Of a stretch of DNA of 64,000 nucleotides, positions 17,443-37,800 are shown one piece after another. The stretch spans positions 17,405,119 through 17,469,118 of the forward strand of contig HG738138.1 in assembly GCA_000499405.2 (NCBI GenBank), in the 5' to 3' direction. This DNA is from Onchocerca volvulus. Taxonomy: Eukaryota; Nematoda; Chromadorea; Rhabditida; Onchocercidae. The notes beneath the pieces were generated by a model. That model ran no database searches and was not told where the DNA came from. It saw only the letters and a list, made by a program, of their open reading frames with translations. Position numbers and translations under genes: made by a program. Numbering within the stretch: position 1 is the stretch's first letter; each line of letters begins with the position of its first letter.

Positions 17443-17450
17443 ACCTGAAA
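17443..17450 (-). promoter_or_regulatory. Candidate spliced-leader trans-splice acceptor of jmjc-1
   Basis: Directly upstream of the start codon the minus strand reads ATTTCAG, then GT, then ATG (AG at 17446-17445). A consensus acceptor two bases before an initiator, with no upstream coding exon, is the usual picture of SL trans-splicing in nematodes. Confidence 0.5.
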
Positions 17451-20400
17451 TATCATACTCTTCTATAACCCATATTTTCTAATTCAATTTCTATCACGTG
17501 GCTGATCCCAGTCCCTACGTACTAAATCATTTAGCCCTAGAAACGGATGGCGCTTGAGCGGAAGACTTGTACTTTATTTTAAGGTTGATTCGTCCCACAC
17601 CGTCAGTTCTGCTTACCAAAAATGGCCCATTTGGAGCACACATTCAATGTCTATGCTTCATTCAAGCAATCGAGACGTCATACTCATTGACAGTCTGAGG
17701 ATAGGTTGAAGACGTTCCGTCCCACAACTCCGCCAGTCGTTCGCTTTACGAAATATATCTGCTCCATTGCGTACTCCAGCTATCCTGAGGTAAACTTTTT
17801 CACCCAATTAATTGGATCCCACATTTAGCTCACTAGGTCACTGTGAAAACAGCTAGTGCCAATAGTAGTAATGGAAGCAGTGCAAGTGACTGGACCTTTA
17901 ATTATGCAAATTTCATTGATGAGCGAGTATTTTTTGCTATAAGAAGACAATTGGAGTGACGAAGATGCTAACTAGAAGGCATAGAATTTCCTGTTGTTAA
18001 TGTTTTATTATCATTAATATCAAATACCGTTAATATTATTAAATATTTGAATGTAAGTTCACTTCTTTAGACTATATTCGAGCCGTATAGCATGATATCA
18101 AGATAGGATCACGGCTAACAGTATCTTAGAAATTTTGATAGTCTATCATTATCATTAATGGATGATAATTTAATCTGTTTATGATGTCATGAATTATTTT
18201 TATGATTTATAAAATCAATTTTTCTGTAAATTGGTTTTACGCATTCATATAAATGACGTGAGAGTGTTACAACATTCATTAACGCCACCGCAGGAAAACA
18301 ATTCCATCGTCTGTAAACAACAATTGCATGAGTTATCATTTTTTAAACTCTACTTTGTCTCTAGATATATTGCGAGTGAAAAACTCAGCAATGATCTTTA
18401 TTTTCATACAAATTATTTCGACGTCATTTGTCATTTCTTCTTGCTCGTTTTTTACATAGTATATTAGATTGACATTATTCACGTTTTTATTTTTTTATCT
18501 TGATGTTATACATCAGCTGCAATCAGCAATCAATTATTTTTCCACTTAAACTTCAACAGATATATTTCTTCCTTCTATCTCTTATAAAAATTTGTGTGAA
18601 TTTTTTTCCGCATGAATATTGCCTTTCACATCAGTCTGCGAAAAATAAACGAATGGGATAGATAGCAATTGACAAACATTATTCATTCGAAATATTTTTT
18701 ATTTTGATAAAAAGTATTGTTAGATGAGGATGATAAATGAAATGAGCGGAATACGGCATGGCAAGCTGTTAATGAGCATATTGTATCGACTGGCCCACTG
18801 GAACTTCCTTCGTCCTATTACTCGATACATTTCTGGGACTGACTCTATGAAACACTTCGCTGCCGTTCCAGATGATTAGTTTTTCTTAAAAAGCTATTCA
18901 AATTATCCAATTTGACACAATTCTCCAATATAATCCATCAAACTGATCAGTTTGTTGGATCGATTATGTCCCATAATCATCAGAAGAATTACGAAGATGA
19001 TTAACTTCTTGCTGATAAAAAAGTTTACTTTTAGTAAATAATCAACAATTCATTTAGCTGATCCATTTGACTAGTGCAAATGGAACAGTAACAGTAACAG
19101 AATAGAAATCCATCTGATTATATACTAGAAATCATCTCTATTCTGTTGTTCATGTTGTTCATTTAAGTATAAACATGTTAATAAAAAAGATCATTTCGAA
19201 GAAGCACTATAAACTTCATCAACAATAATTAGCTTTTATAATGCAGCACAAAGATATCTTTCATCTTCTGAAATGTTTTTGACAAAAAATCATCATAGAT
19301 TGGATAGATGGATTTGTTTTATTCCTCTTAGTCATTGTCCCAAAGTTTCTATTATCAATAATCCAATTACATTCGTCAACTTTCATTCCACAAGATAGAC
19401 ATTCCTTGTGATTCAACATGGCTATCTCAATATTGACAGGACTTTTGGCAAAAAGTCTTGTCAGAATTGAGGATAGTCATTTAACAGTGGATGAAGGGAA
19501 ATGAAAGACGCCAGCTGTTAGGAATGTTTATTATTTAATGCATTTTGTTGCATATTAGATTTGCCATCATCATCTGTTCCTTTTCCATTTTGCTTTGTTT
19601 TTTTTTCTTTTTTGTTTCATGGGATTAGGAGCACAATATATTTAATATTTCGACTTCTCTTCAAATTTACCGATGGGAAAATCTTCCAGTTACAACTTCA
19701 TTTTACTTTTAAAAATTGCCGTCCGGTAAAATTGGTAAGAAAAACTGGAAGTGCTTTTATTTCTTCCTTAAAGGGGAAAAAATTTTTTTTCCCTTTTTTT
19801 TGATTCCTAAAATTTTCAAACATCAATTAAAGGACGTTGTGCCCATATACGTTTCGTGTTTCTTTTTCTTTGGCTTGAAAGAATGAAGATAAACTATGTT
19901 CCATAGTTTGAATTTTTTCGCAATATGTTATAAGCTGGTTTTTAAAAATATAATAGCATTATAAGTCTTGTTTTTCAATGCAGACAGTCGTTTGGATTGT
20001 CAAACAATTCACTCTCTCTTTCTCTTAATCTAAACATTATTATCATTAATCATCTATGATATTCATATTCATGAATCAGCATAAATCCATTCGTTAGGCT
20101 CTCTCGAGAAGCAAAAACATTCCTCAATTAACATATAATATTGTGCCTCAAAATCAATAAGAACAGAATCATATGGTTTAAATAAAATAATCCTGAAACG
20201 AACTTAAAAATCATCTTATGCATAACCTTGACCATTATTTGGTAAGATAAGGAAACCATCCCTAAAAAATCCGAAATAATGTTGAGGTAAAACAATTCCT
20301 TTACTTTTATTTATTTTTTTATTCCCTTAATATTCGAAGCTCTCAGAAGGCACTTCCAGTTTCTCTTTAAATTGTTTTTTTTTTTTTTTTTTCGGATTGT

Positions 20401-23400
20401 TTTTCAGTAGCAAAAGCAATTATTTTTGAATTTTAAGGCTCCATTTGCATAGTTGGGAAAATGCGCAGTTTCATTTTTTTAATCTTTCATTTTGAATTAT
20501 ATAAGCTAATAATTAAAGACTTTCACATTTTCCAACAGATTTTTATCTACTTGCGCAAAAATTTTAAATATTCCTTTAATCTAAATTTCCAAGTAGTATT
20601 GTTAGGTAGCCAGTTTGGAAGACAAGAATTTCAGATTTAAATGCATTCTGTCCTCTTTTTCATTGTTCTTGAGCGACTAAATTATTCTGCTACTAAATCT
20701 ACGAAACTCAATCCATCTCATTGTGGTAGATTTAAAATAGTAAATTAATCAATAGCAATCGAATTATTGACTGGCTAACTAATGATTAGATTAAATTTCT
20801 ACAACGACTGAGATTCTTTCCAACAGATGAATTTATTATTCAGAAACACCACTGAAAATTAATAGTTAATTTTTGAATAATAAACAAATTTTTCGAGCTA
20901 ATTTTAACTTTAGCAATCTGACAAAGCTCGTGAATCTTCAAAGTTTCTTAAATTACTTAACAATTAAATTTTATAAAGTAAAATTTAGTGTTTTAACCGG
21001 AAATTTAGATTTTTCTGAAAAACTAGAAAATTCATAGAATTTAAAGTGTCTAGCATGTCCGATGACTAGACAGCTTTAAATTTAAGTTGTTCCTCATTTT
21101 CTTCGTTGTTTGAGATGTCTAGAGAAGGAAAAAAAAAAGATAAGGCCTGTTTTTTTTTCTTCAAGTCTTGTTAATTGAATAAATGAAGAACGAGACATGC
21201 CTTACGAAAAAATGCATTTCCGCAGCTACTGTATAATCAATTGTTGTAGTGATAATTGAGCAAAAATTATTCTCTTTTCATTTGAACATATTCATTTTAT
21301 TATTTCCCAGTCAGTATTTTCGGAGCAGTTGCTTAAGCGAAATATAATTATCATTCTTTGCAGCAGAAGTGTAAGCATAGACAGTTGAAAATATTATCAG
21401 AGATATGATTATATACTTTATTTTAAAGTGCAAATTTGATTGAAAAATGTATGATTCTTTGAAAAAAAGGTGCAATCAAAGAATACTGAAACAGAAAAGA
21501 AAAGTTACAGTCTAGGTTTATAACGATTCCTTCTGTTGAAAAATTTCAGGAGCAGTTAGTCGAAAAAAATGAATTTCTAAATGAACTTCAAATTTTAAAT
21601 CTTGGTTATTCGAGTTCCATTTTTTCGCAACAATATTTGTTTTGGAGAGTTGCATTTGAATCATAAAAAAGACCTTATCATGAATGCTTATCATCGATTA
21701 AAATAGAATTGTTGATGTACAAATTTTTTTCCCATTAAATTCCATTCTGAGAGATTCCATTATTGACTCAGTTAACTTGTAACACTACTGATAATATATG
21801 CAAGCTAATTTAGAAAACATTAACTGTTTGTTATATCAAAGCAAATTAGAAAAAACGCCAAAAATTTCTGGAAAGTCACAAAAAAACATTTCGTATTACC
21901 TGCAAACAGAGAAATAAAAACAATTTTGCTAATTTGGAGTAATGGCAAAACTGAAAAATAGTTGATATATTTACTTCCTTAAGAATTCTATCTCTGGAAT
22001 CTAAAACGGGAAAGGATGAAAAATTCTCCTCTCCAAATAATCCTTCTTCAGTCTTTTTTAATAATGCTTCAAAATCTTCAAAAAATTTAGTACGATTATA
22101 TCAAATTTATTTGAAAAGAAAAAAATTCATGCAATTGTGACAACTTAAATCGTGGCCAAAAAGTTTGTTGATTAATGCATCGAAGTTTTGCAGTGATAAG
22201 AGCAAATTTTAATGAATCTCTCTAAACATCTTCTCTAGTCATCCAACTAATTTGCATTATTACAACAAAAAAATTTTTAGCTTTTATGAAATATTCCCCA
22301 AAATAAAGACCCGCATTTACTCAAGATAGTTAGTGTAGACCATTATATCTCAGGCGCACATTTCTGCGTCATTTAAAGCTAAGGTTCTCCGTTATGTCAT
22401 AATTTCAACTGCTAAATAACTTTTTTTGATGACTAAAAGTACCTTAAGAAAAATGCACATTGATATTATTTGATTAACTAAATGATTTAATTTAAATAAA
22501 TAAAAAAGAAGAAAAGTAATTGCATAGGAATTTTTCTAATGCATTGGAAAATTTTATAATTGCACGGGAATTTTCCTCAATTTATCTTTATTGATCTCTA
22601 TCATATGAATTGCTTATACATATTTTTATCAGTGCTTGTTTAACTGTATCACATAAATTGCTTAAACATGTTTATATTAATAATTGTTTAACTCTATCAT
22701 GGGACTTGCTTATGGGATAAGTTTCAAAAAGATTTCAAAATTTTACAAGACAAATTTAATTTAAGAATTGCAAAAAAAGTGTGAGCAATATTTCAACAAG
22801 AATGGATGTATTTATTTGCACGAATATGTATGCATGTCTGCGAGACAAAATTGAATAAATGAATGCACGGATCCATAAAGTCTTGAGGTTATAAGAGAAG
22901 ACTCATTTTAACATAATTTCAATTTTTTTTTTCCTAATTTTTTGCCGCTATTATGAGCGGATGACACAACGCAAATATATTATATATATATATATATGTA
23001 TACATAGACACATAACTTCATGAATTCTCGAAAATGATGCCTTTCTTCTCGTCGCGTTTCGCTAATATTGTCGCGTAGTTAATAGCTATGCTAACTGCTA
23101 TAGAAGAGAATTCTGAGAGTATTTTTATATCAACTCTTCTTCATTTCATTTGTAAATTTAATCCTTAGAACAAAATTTATCACTTCATTCAAGACTATTA
23201 TATTCTTGAGGAGATAATGTGCATATTGATCTTCTAAGAAATTATAAATTATTTTCCGAAAATATTCGAAACGCTTTTATCCTTATGACAGTAATGTCTA
23301 GAAACTTAAACTTTCCAACGCATTTAAGATTTTTTATGCTTCAAAAAAAGTAATTATTAAATTCATAAAATTTAACTGAGAAGTTCCAAAATGAAGAGTT

Positions 23401-26400
23401 TAATTTTATTTTTTTAGGATTTTAATTAAGTAAAGGCATATAAAACATAATGTTTGAAGAGAACATTTAGTTGCTTATGAGACTAATAAACACCACAAAC
23501 TTATTCACTCCTCTTGCCGAAAGTATCAGATTCTCTCATCTCATCCTTCCTTTCTCTTAGTTTTATATCAGTTTGCAAAAGTAACGGGCATCCCATTGAA
23601 GTTAGTATATTCACAACAAAAATGACAGTTTTTCATATCATATCTGAAAGATCATTGCTATTCCATTTACCATTGTTTTCAATTTGATAATCTTATTATA
23701 ACGTTAGTTCTTTCATCATATATTATCAAGCTAAATATTTATGTGATTGAAAAGTTAGAAATGAATACGAGAATCTTCACGTCGTTTCTGATAATTCCCA
23801 TATGTCCATCTTTTTATGATTTTAACAAATACTATTTGAATAGAACTTGGGATTCTATTTAAAATGCAAGTCATAGCTATTTCGATGTTTCATCAATTGA
23901 TTTTGAATGTAAAAAAAAAAAAAATGTTTCGCTTTTTATGAAGTACCCTACAATATTTAGAAATGCAACAGAAAAAAATATATATATATAATTAGAGATA
24001 GGCGTTTTGCAGGATGCAAATATGAAAGTGATAAATCATCGATTTAAGAATCCAAACTGATCTTAATCCCCTGTTTTTTTCGGGCACATTTCTACAATTT
24101 ATTATTCCTACCTTTTCAATCCAGTAAACATCTCATTTCTTATCAAATGATAAATGAAATCATTAGTGGTTCAAGTTCACAATGATATTTGCGATTATTT
24201 CTGTGTTTTATCGCTTCTATTTATTAATAACAATGACAAAGAATGAATAACAAGATTATTATCATAAAATGAGTCAGGACTTACTCTCGCTTTTTTTAAA
24301 AGTTTAAGCTCTATTGATGATGATGATGGATGAAGGAAGAAAAAAATTTCTCTCGTTTTCTGCATAAGCTTCAAACTGTATATTATCATGCATATTTTTC
24401 GGTTTTAGAGCCATCTTGCTGTTTCACTATATCAGTCTTCTTCAGGAAAGCGATTTCTAATTTTTAACATCACCAATAATGATCAAGTTCTGAATAATAA
24501 TAGACTTTTTGATAATTCGAAATCTGTTCGAAATTACTGTCTGAATATCTCCATCTCCAAATTTTTTTTTGTTTCTTTCAAAAATATATTCAATGTTCGT
24601 ATTTTGCGTTTGAAAAATTTTTGTCCTATTCTCAACGAAATTAATTTTGGCTCTTCTTTCACATCATTATTATTTCTAACATCCTTCAATGCTAACAGTG
24701 ATAGTTTCCTTAGAGAATTAAATTTATTTATCAAACAGTGCTCTGGAATCAATTCATCCAGTGTCATTTGTTATATTTTCTGATTAACAACATATTATTA
24801 TTTAAAAACCCCAACTTTTCAGGATATTTTTTGCATTGAACAGGGCGAAAATTCACGATTTTATCTCTCTGCATCTTTCATACTGTAAGAAAGAAGTTGC
24901 ATCTCGTCCATTATTCTACTCTGTTGCAACATTTCGAGGTGATTTTAGAACAGTTCAACGCTTTCAATCTTCACCAAATATGTCTACGCTGAACGCTTAC
25001 CGACTGTAAGTTCTGAACATTTGCAAAGAAAAAACTCGATTAAAAATGGGAATTTCAGCTTTATATAATCTCTTGCAGTTGATATTGCTATCGTCAAGGT
25101 AAAACTCTCACCAATACCAAACCGATGGCTTTAACCTCAAACTTATTCCCATATTATTCCCCGTTGCATTGCCAGTGCATGCCACAAGCAGTGAAATATT
25201 TCAAGTACTATTAAAGAGTTGCAGATTCCGAAATTGTGCTGCAGTTGAACATTTCGCGAAACACTTTATTAATTTCTATGTAGAACTCCAAAAATACTAC
25301 ATACCTATATTTGCAAACTTCCAGATGTTATAGGTAGAGCTTCCTTCTAGACGTCAAGTTTAGATGCAAATGCAAAAGTGAATGTGTCACATGCGAAATG
25401 CATTTTTAGCTTAAATTAATGACACCTCGAAGTGTCATTGATTTTTTCATCAGATCACTACTACTTTCATTAGCCTTGTCGACTTTTATTTGAATTTTCA
25501 TTAGAACCATGATAGTGGAGAAGAAATGGGAAATTAATTGAAATGAATCAACTAAATTATGATAGGTAAGTGCAAATTGCCGTTATAGAATGTGTTCTTG
25601 ACTTCAATGGACAGCGGAACTTATGGATAATAGAGATTGGTATCAGCTCCATTACTCTTATATTTGCTTCATGCATTCTTTTATTCATTTATGTTTATTT
25701 CTTTCCTCAATTTTACTTTTTATGCCATTGGTTTTATATTAATTTCCGTTGATTTTCCATTAATTTCCATTTCAAGTTGCTTAGCTCTTTTAATTTCCAC
25801 GTTCTGTATTATTTTAAATTTAAATTTCGCTCTTCCATCGTAGGCATGTACAATATTTTGTGAGAATTCGGTTTCTTTTCGTCATTTATTCAAAGTCACT
25901 TTCTTCTGATTTAATTGTTATCTTATGAGCAAAAGAAAGTATTATATGCCTTTGTATTCAACCCTTAAATTTGTTGAGCAAAATATTTCTATTCATGCGT
26001 AATGTTCATCTTTTCTTGGTATATCTTGAGAAAAATGAACAAACATAGACTTCTTTCCTCTTTCCTATCATTAGATTCTCTAGGGAGAGTTACTAAGGAA
26101 GCATGGACAGTTTTCCTCCTAGGCTCATTTGCTTTCGTTAAATTGATTGGCTTCGAACATTGACATTCCATCTATTCAGTTGTATCCTTTGTGCTTTTCC
26201 TTTTTCTCTCTCTCTCAACAAGAAGTTTGATTTTCTGGAAACGAACAAATTCATATGATGTTCCGACCTCCCAGGTATGACTTTTCCAGCTTGCTTTTTC
26301 TATTTCCTTCCTATAACTTCTCCTTTCCTTCCATTCCATTTGGCATACTCTTGGAGTTTAGTATGAAAAAAGAGACATTTTGCAATGAAAATATGAGCAA

Positions 26401-27560
26401 TTGTGTACTTGGAAATAGTGACAGCTGAAATAAGTAGCTTTCATACTTACTGGCTGTTGCCATGATCTCTAATTTCTTCATTCATTTCACTTTAAAGAAG
26501 TTACAGCTTTTGCTTCTCTTGCAATGAGTGAGTTATGGTATACTATCTTTCGGTTTTATTATTATAAACTTTCTGAACAAGACGCACCTTTGATGATCTA
26601 AATTATTTTGGCACAACTCTTGCAGAATAAATCGATGCAGAGAAAAACTCACTATATTACTTTTCGTTGTGATCATCCAGACAAATATAATGTTCTTAAC
26701 ATTTTATGCAAATATTACTTGTGGTGAATTTCTTACTGCCACTTGAGCTATAATTGTATCATTGATGTGTAGAATGAAATAGTTGGATGTGTAGTCCTAT
26801 CGTATGCTTCCTATGAAAAACACTTTTTTTTATATTTATAGAGACATGTAACACAATGGGTGATAACACGGAAAGGAATTCGAGTTTGATAAACTGATTA
26901 GATCTTAATCGATTTAACAATCATATGTACTATATGTTTGTAATAAATGAGAAGATGCAGTTCTGCTTACATTTTGTGATAAATGAGGTAGAAGATGGAG
27001 TTCTGCTCACATCGGTGCTTGAGTATATTCTCAAGAGCGTCCCTGTCGAGGTTTCTGCAAGATAAGCTCTACGTTTTAGATTGGTATGTTTGTGTCCTTC
27101 TTCCTGTCAGCCTGATGAATCAATAAAGACTGGTGATGAAGTTGGAAAGGCTATTTTATAGATCGATTAAATGTGTATGTACGTATGTGTGTATATGGGA
27201 ATGTGTATATGTATGTATGTGTGTGTGTATATATGTGCCTGTGTATATATGTGTCTGTGTATGTTTGACGTTTGCAGTATGCACTTAGCTGACACGGAAA
27301 GAGGTAGGATGAGATGGCGTTACCGTGTTTATGTTCACCTGTCACTAATGAAATGACACACGGTGTATTTCAATTTTTTTCATTTCTCTATCATATACAT
27401 GCACAACATACATAAGTCATGTCACTTGTCTATCCTTTTGGTCGTTTCCCTACTCCTATTCATCATTTCCAACATCTCGTTTTGCTACGGGAAATAGCAA
27501 GAAATCCAGCATTGGCCTCCTTCCATACAATCTGAAAGGTATCTCGAAATTTCTAGGGAT
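17451..27560. other. 10-kb interval without a convincing gene, upstream of jmjc-1 and klc
   Basis: I read this interval in both directions and found only short, compositionally biased open frames with no family resemblance. Two patches are richer in GC than their surroundings: 17540-17800, just upstream of the jmjc-1 start, and about 18735-18870. A plus-strand ATG at about 17622 in the first patch opens 22 codons before a TGA, after which the same frame stays open to a CCTGAG|GTAAAC donor-like site. The rest is AT-rich, with an (AT)n run at about 22978-22996 and a TG-rich microsatellite near the klc end. It may contain promoters, 5' non-coding exons or outrons, none of which can be fixed from sequence alone. 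Confidence 0.5.
27171..27269. repeat. TG/TATG-rich microsatellite
   Basis: Imperfect repeats of TGTATG, TGTGTG and TATATATGTG run for about 100 bp, some 320 bp upstream of the klc start. Open frames on both strands here (Tyr/Thr/His-rich or Cys/Val/Met-rich) are artefacts of the repeat. Confidence 0.85.
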
Positions 27561-27591
27561 TTTTAGGAAGAAAATCGAAGATATCGGCAGA
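27561..27591 (+). promoter_or_regulatory. Candidate trans-splice acceptor(s) upstream of klc start
   Basis: TTTTTAG ends at 27566, 25 bases before the klc ATG, and a second AG (CGGCAG, ending 27590) lies one base before it. The first has the better pyrimidine context. No open frame upstream joins in phase, so this is taken as an SL acceptor and the ATG as the true start. Confidence 0.45.
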
Positions 27592-33817
<6,226 letters not shown>

Positions 33818-34837
33818 AATTATCTCGAAAATTTCGGAACTATCACCTATATCTTCTTTCCCTTCGGTTTGTAAAGCTATCTGCTGATTTGTTGTTCGTT
33901 GTTTTCGTCATTTTCTGTGAATTATAATTTATTCTTTTTGTGGTGGTTATTATATGCTTTTTATAAATTTTGATGAAAGCTATAATAATAGAGCTAGTTT
34001 GTTTTAAACACTACAGTATTTCACATTTCATATCCGAGTTTTAGGTTTCAGTTTTTCTAGAAAAGAAGAATCCTTTTTAATTTTTTTGGTTTCACTTTTC
34101 TTTCCATATTATTACCTTCGATTTTATTGCCTTTGGATGTCAATAAATAACCTTAAAATTCCCTCCATCATTCTCAGTATTTTGTTGGTTATATTTCGAT
34201 CAGTTCCGTTTGGCCCTCCTACCTTCAGTATCGGCAAGTCTATATAAATGTGAATGCATGCTGGTTTATTTCCTTGTATATTTTCAGCTTTCTCAAATAT
34301 GATATTTCTTTTGATTTGTAGAAAATTTTGTTTTGTAATGTTCTTAAAATTTTGTTACTGAACAGGCCTTACTCATGCAATCTGAAGAATTTAAATGATT
34401 TAAATGTCATTTTTTGCCAATTTGGCTTCTGTATAAAATTTCATAGAATTTTGATTTTGGCGTCCTATTTGTATAATATATTGATAGGTCCTTTTATTTT
34501 GCTGCGATCGCTCGCAGTGTTTTGGTTTGGACTTTATTTGATGTCGAGTACGTCTTTTCTAAGTTATTCTACGTGAAAAAAATCATTCTAGGATATGCTG
34601 ATAGGAATTTTATATTAATTAGATGGGAAATTGAAGGATAATGATATATGCTAAGTTCAGCAATGGCTAAAATCATAAATGAGGTTTTTCGAGGTTGAGT
34701 AGGCGCTATTGCTAAGTCAGGAATGTTTATATTATTAAATTTCGAATATTTTCGAGCTAATACTTGATCGTATTTGATAACCCAAGTAATAGAATGATAA
34801 TTTAGATTCAGGACAGGAAGGTCATATGGAAATCTTT

Positions 34838-34868
<31 letters not shown>

Positions 34869-37800
34869 GGAGAATCTGATGAAAAATTCGGTAAAACATG
34901 TCAATAGAGTTGTAAGCTCTACATTGGAAATAGTTAAATTGGAATGATATTTGGTTTCAGACTTGTAGTCAGATTTGTACTTTTTTTCTCCGTTTTTCAG
35001 AAGGAACTTTTGAAACTAGAAACTTTCAAGTTTTCAACAAAAAATAGAATACTTGAAAAAAGAACTGCTTTTTTTTTTTCAGCTGACAGAGTGCGGGAAG
35101 TGATATAAATTTAAATAATGGTTGTTGGACGATTTTTTCTTACGCTAATTACATAATGGTTAGTTCAGTAGTGTTGTAATGACCAGTTTTGCACGTGATA
35201 GTCTTTGTGAATGTATTCTTGCATTTGTGTTCAAAAGCTTTCATCTAAAACTAATTGCAAATTTTAAAAATTCTGCTAATTGCTTTTTCGTGTATACATC
35301 GTCACTTGATTTCTTTGAATTTAAGAAATTAGAAATTTTCTTTTTGAATGGATTTATTTCTGGCGAAGGCATCTAATTTATTTCTTGTTTTCTTTATTTT
35401 TTTGTATCTGTTAATAATCCGCATTTGAAGCGCACAAAGTTTGTGATATTGGATGATTTTGGTTAAGTAAATCATCTTTTTAAATTGAGAATGAATTGAT
35501 TGCTGATTTTTTTATTTTTTCCTGTGAAAGTCATCTGGTGTCCAACTTCGTTATTAAAATTAAAAATTACCGTTCTTTTTTTCTGCGAAGTTCAAATCAT
35601 TGTATATTTTTTTCAGTAAATTTGTAAAATTTTGTGGTATTAAAATTTGCTTTATCATTATTCAATCATGGATTTGCTAGAGTATAAGAAAATGTAAAAA
35701 TAGGAAGCTGTTTTCGGATGTGATCAATGCTTATAGGAAAAACAGTCCAAACATTTTCTGGAAGATTGAACTGTTGTATGAAAATTATTCCAATCAGCTG
35801 ATATGATAGGTAGCTTATCCGTTTTTAATTAAACTGGTCTCTCTTCATTAAAACATTTTTTCAAAAGTGTTTCAAATGTATAATTTGATTTACATTATTG
35901 AACTAGTTTTAGAAAAAAATTATGAAACATTTCGAACATTTCTACTTCTAGGAATTTTTCGTAGTTATCGTAAAGTGTATGTATATGTCAATTTCTGCTA
36001 ACTTATTACTCTAAATTTTATCATCGTTATCTTATTGTAAACTTGATAATCATTTCAAGCATTGTTTAGCTATATGTTTGTAGCATTTGAGTGATTATAA
36101 TGTTTACTGTCTCCGAAATTCTTAATTTTTATGATCAGGAATTGACGATTATGTTGTAGAAATTATCTTGGAGAAATGTGAAATGGAATTTTTCCGTTAC
36201 TTTTTATTTAATTATTGCTAAACTTTGATCGATTATACAAGATTTTTTTAGACACCTCGAGATTTTTCCCTAAATTTGCATACCGAAAAACCATTGAAAT
36301 TTGATAATCAAGCTGCATATTCTGCGTGAAATTTATTCATATTTTGCTTGTTGCTATTTGCTGTTTTTCCTGCGATAGTACTTTAAAACATATATCAGAA
36401 AAAGAACTTCAATACCATCATTTTAAAATTTAAAATGAAGAAAAAATTTATTTGGACTTCTGGTGTTGGAAACTTCAGATTAAGGTACAGTGAAGCAGAG
36501 TAATTAAGTCATTCATTTGATTACTTAGTAGTGCTCATAATCACTGGACGGTAAAAGAACATCACAATTGAGATGTTTCATTTTCGTTTTTCTAAAATAC
36601 GTTAATATAGATTTTGTTCAAGAACATACTAATAGCGGTTTCGAACTTTGTATTATTTTGTGAAATATTCAAATTCTGTTACTGTACTATTTAATAGAAT
36701 TTGCTTGATATATTTCATAAAGTCTCGAAAATCTACTTTTTTTAATTTAATAAATATAACATTTCTCGAATACATTCTATTTTTTGAAGGCATCTGAGTA
36801 TCAAGTTGACGTATACCATTTTTAATATAAATACACTACTTATTGTACGTAAGCTTATTGCCTGTTATTCGTAACTTTTTCGATAATTCGCTAATCAGTG
36901 ATCTTTTCTGGAAATTTATTCTTTTTTTTTTTTTTTTTTTTTGCTATCGTAGTGTTCTCGTAAAATATATCATATCACAGATGTGCTATTTATTATTTTT
37001 GGTCTTCGCCACGACGATCCACAGCGTCACATGGTGCCTTAAATGCTGATTGATTCCAATGATGTATTCCAAGTCGGGGTTTCATATAATTTGGACATCC
37101 TTTCATAACTGCATATGCTCTTTTCCATGTCTTTTTTTTTACTTTTTTCAATTTTCATCATTTTGATATAATGATGAAGTTCTCTTCATTAATTTCTTTG
37201 AACTTTTTGCATCCTTCCAAACTCAATTTTCGTTTTTATATAGCATTCTTTGCATTCTCTTCATTTTCTTCTATCTTTGTGCTATATAATAATAATATCA
37301 TAAATGTAATCTATTTTATATATAATTTGATTGGCTTATCCTTCTCCTGATGACTGCAGAATAAAAGAAGACAGTTTTACTAATCATGAAAAAAAAAAAA
37401 AAAAACGTTTTTGAAATTTTATTTAATCTTTAAAGTAATGGAGTTTTTTTTTTCTTTTAGTTGTTTTGAAACCGTGAAAAACTTATTATTTTAATACGAA
37501 GCTTTTCAAAAGTTCATAAAAATTTGTAAAAAAAATCTAGATGTTATCAAATGGTTATTGATGATTCTTTTTGAATGAATACTGCGAGTTGCGTATTATT
37601 TTGAATGTTACTCTTTCCTTTCTATTTGCCTCTCAATGAATGAAAAATACGTATGCAGAAGAATATCTCGATTATGAATATATTACGTAGGGGTCGTTGA
37701 TGCCAAGACCTCAACTAAAGTGTTTTAAATATGTCAATTAAAATAGCTTAATTCTGTTTCTTAATGTGAAAATTTACATTGTTGCAAGCCTTAGATGCTA

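Noticed and set aside
27151..27356. Open frames on both strands over the TG-rich repeat
   Set aside because: Repeat artefacts; no splice or start context and no family resemblance.
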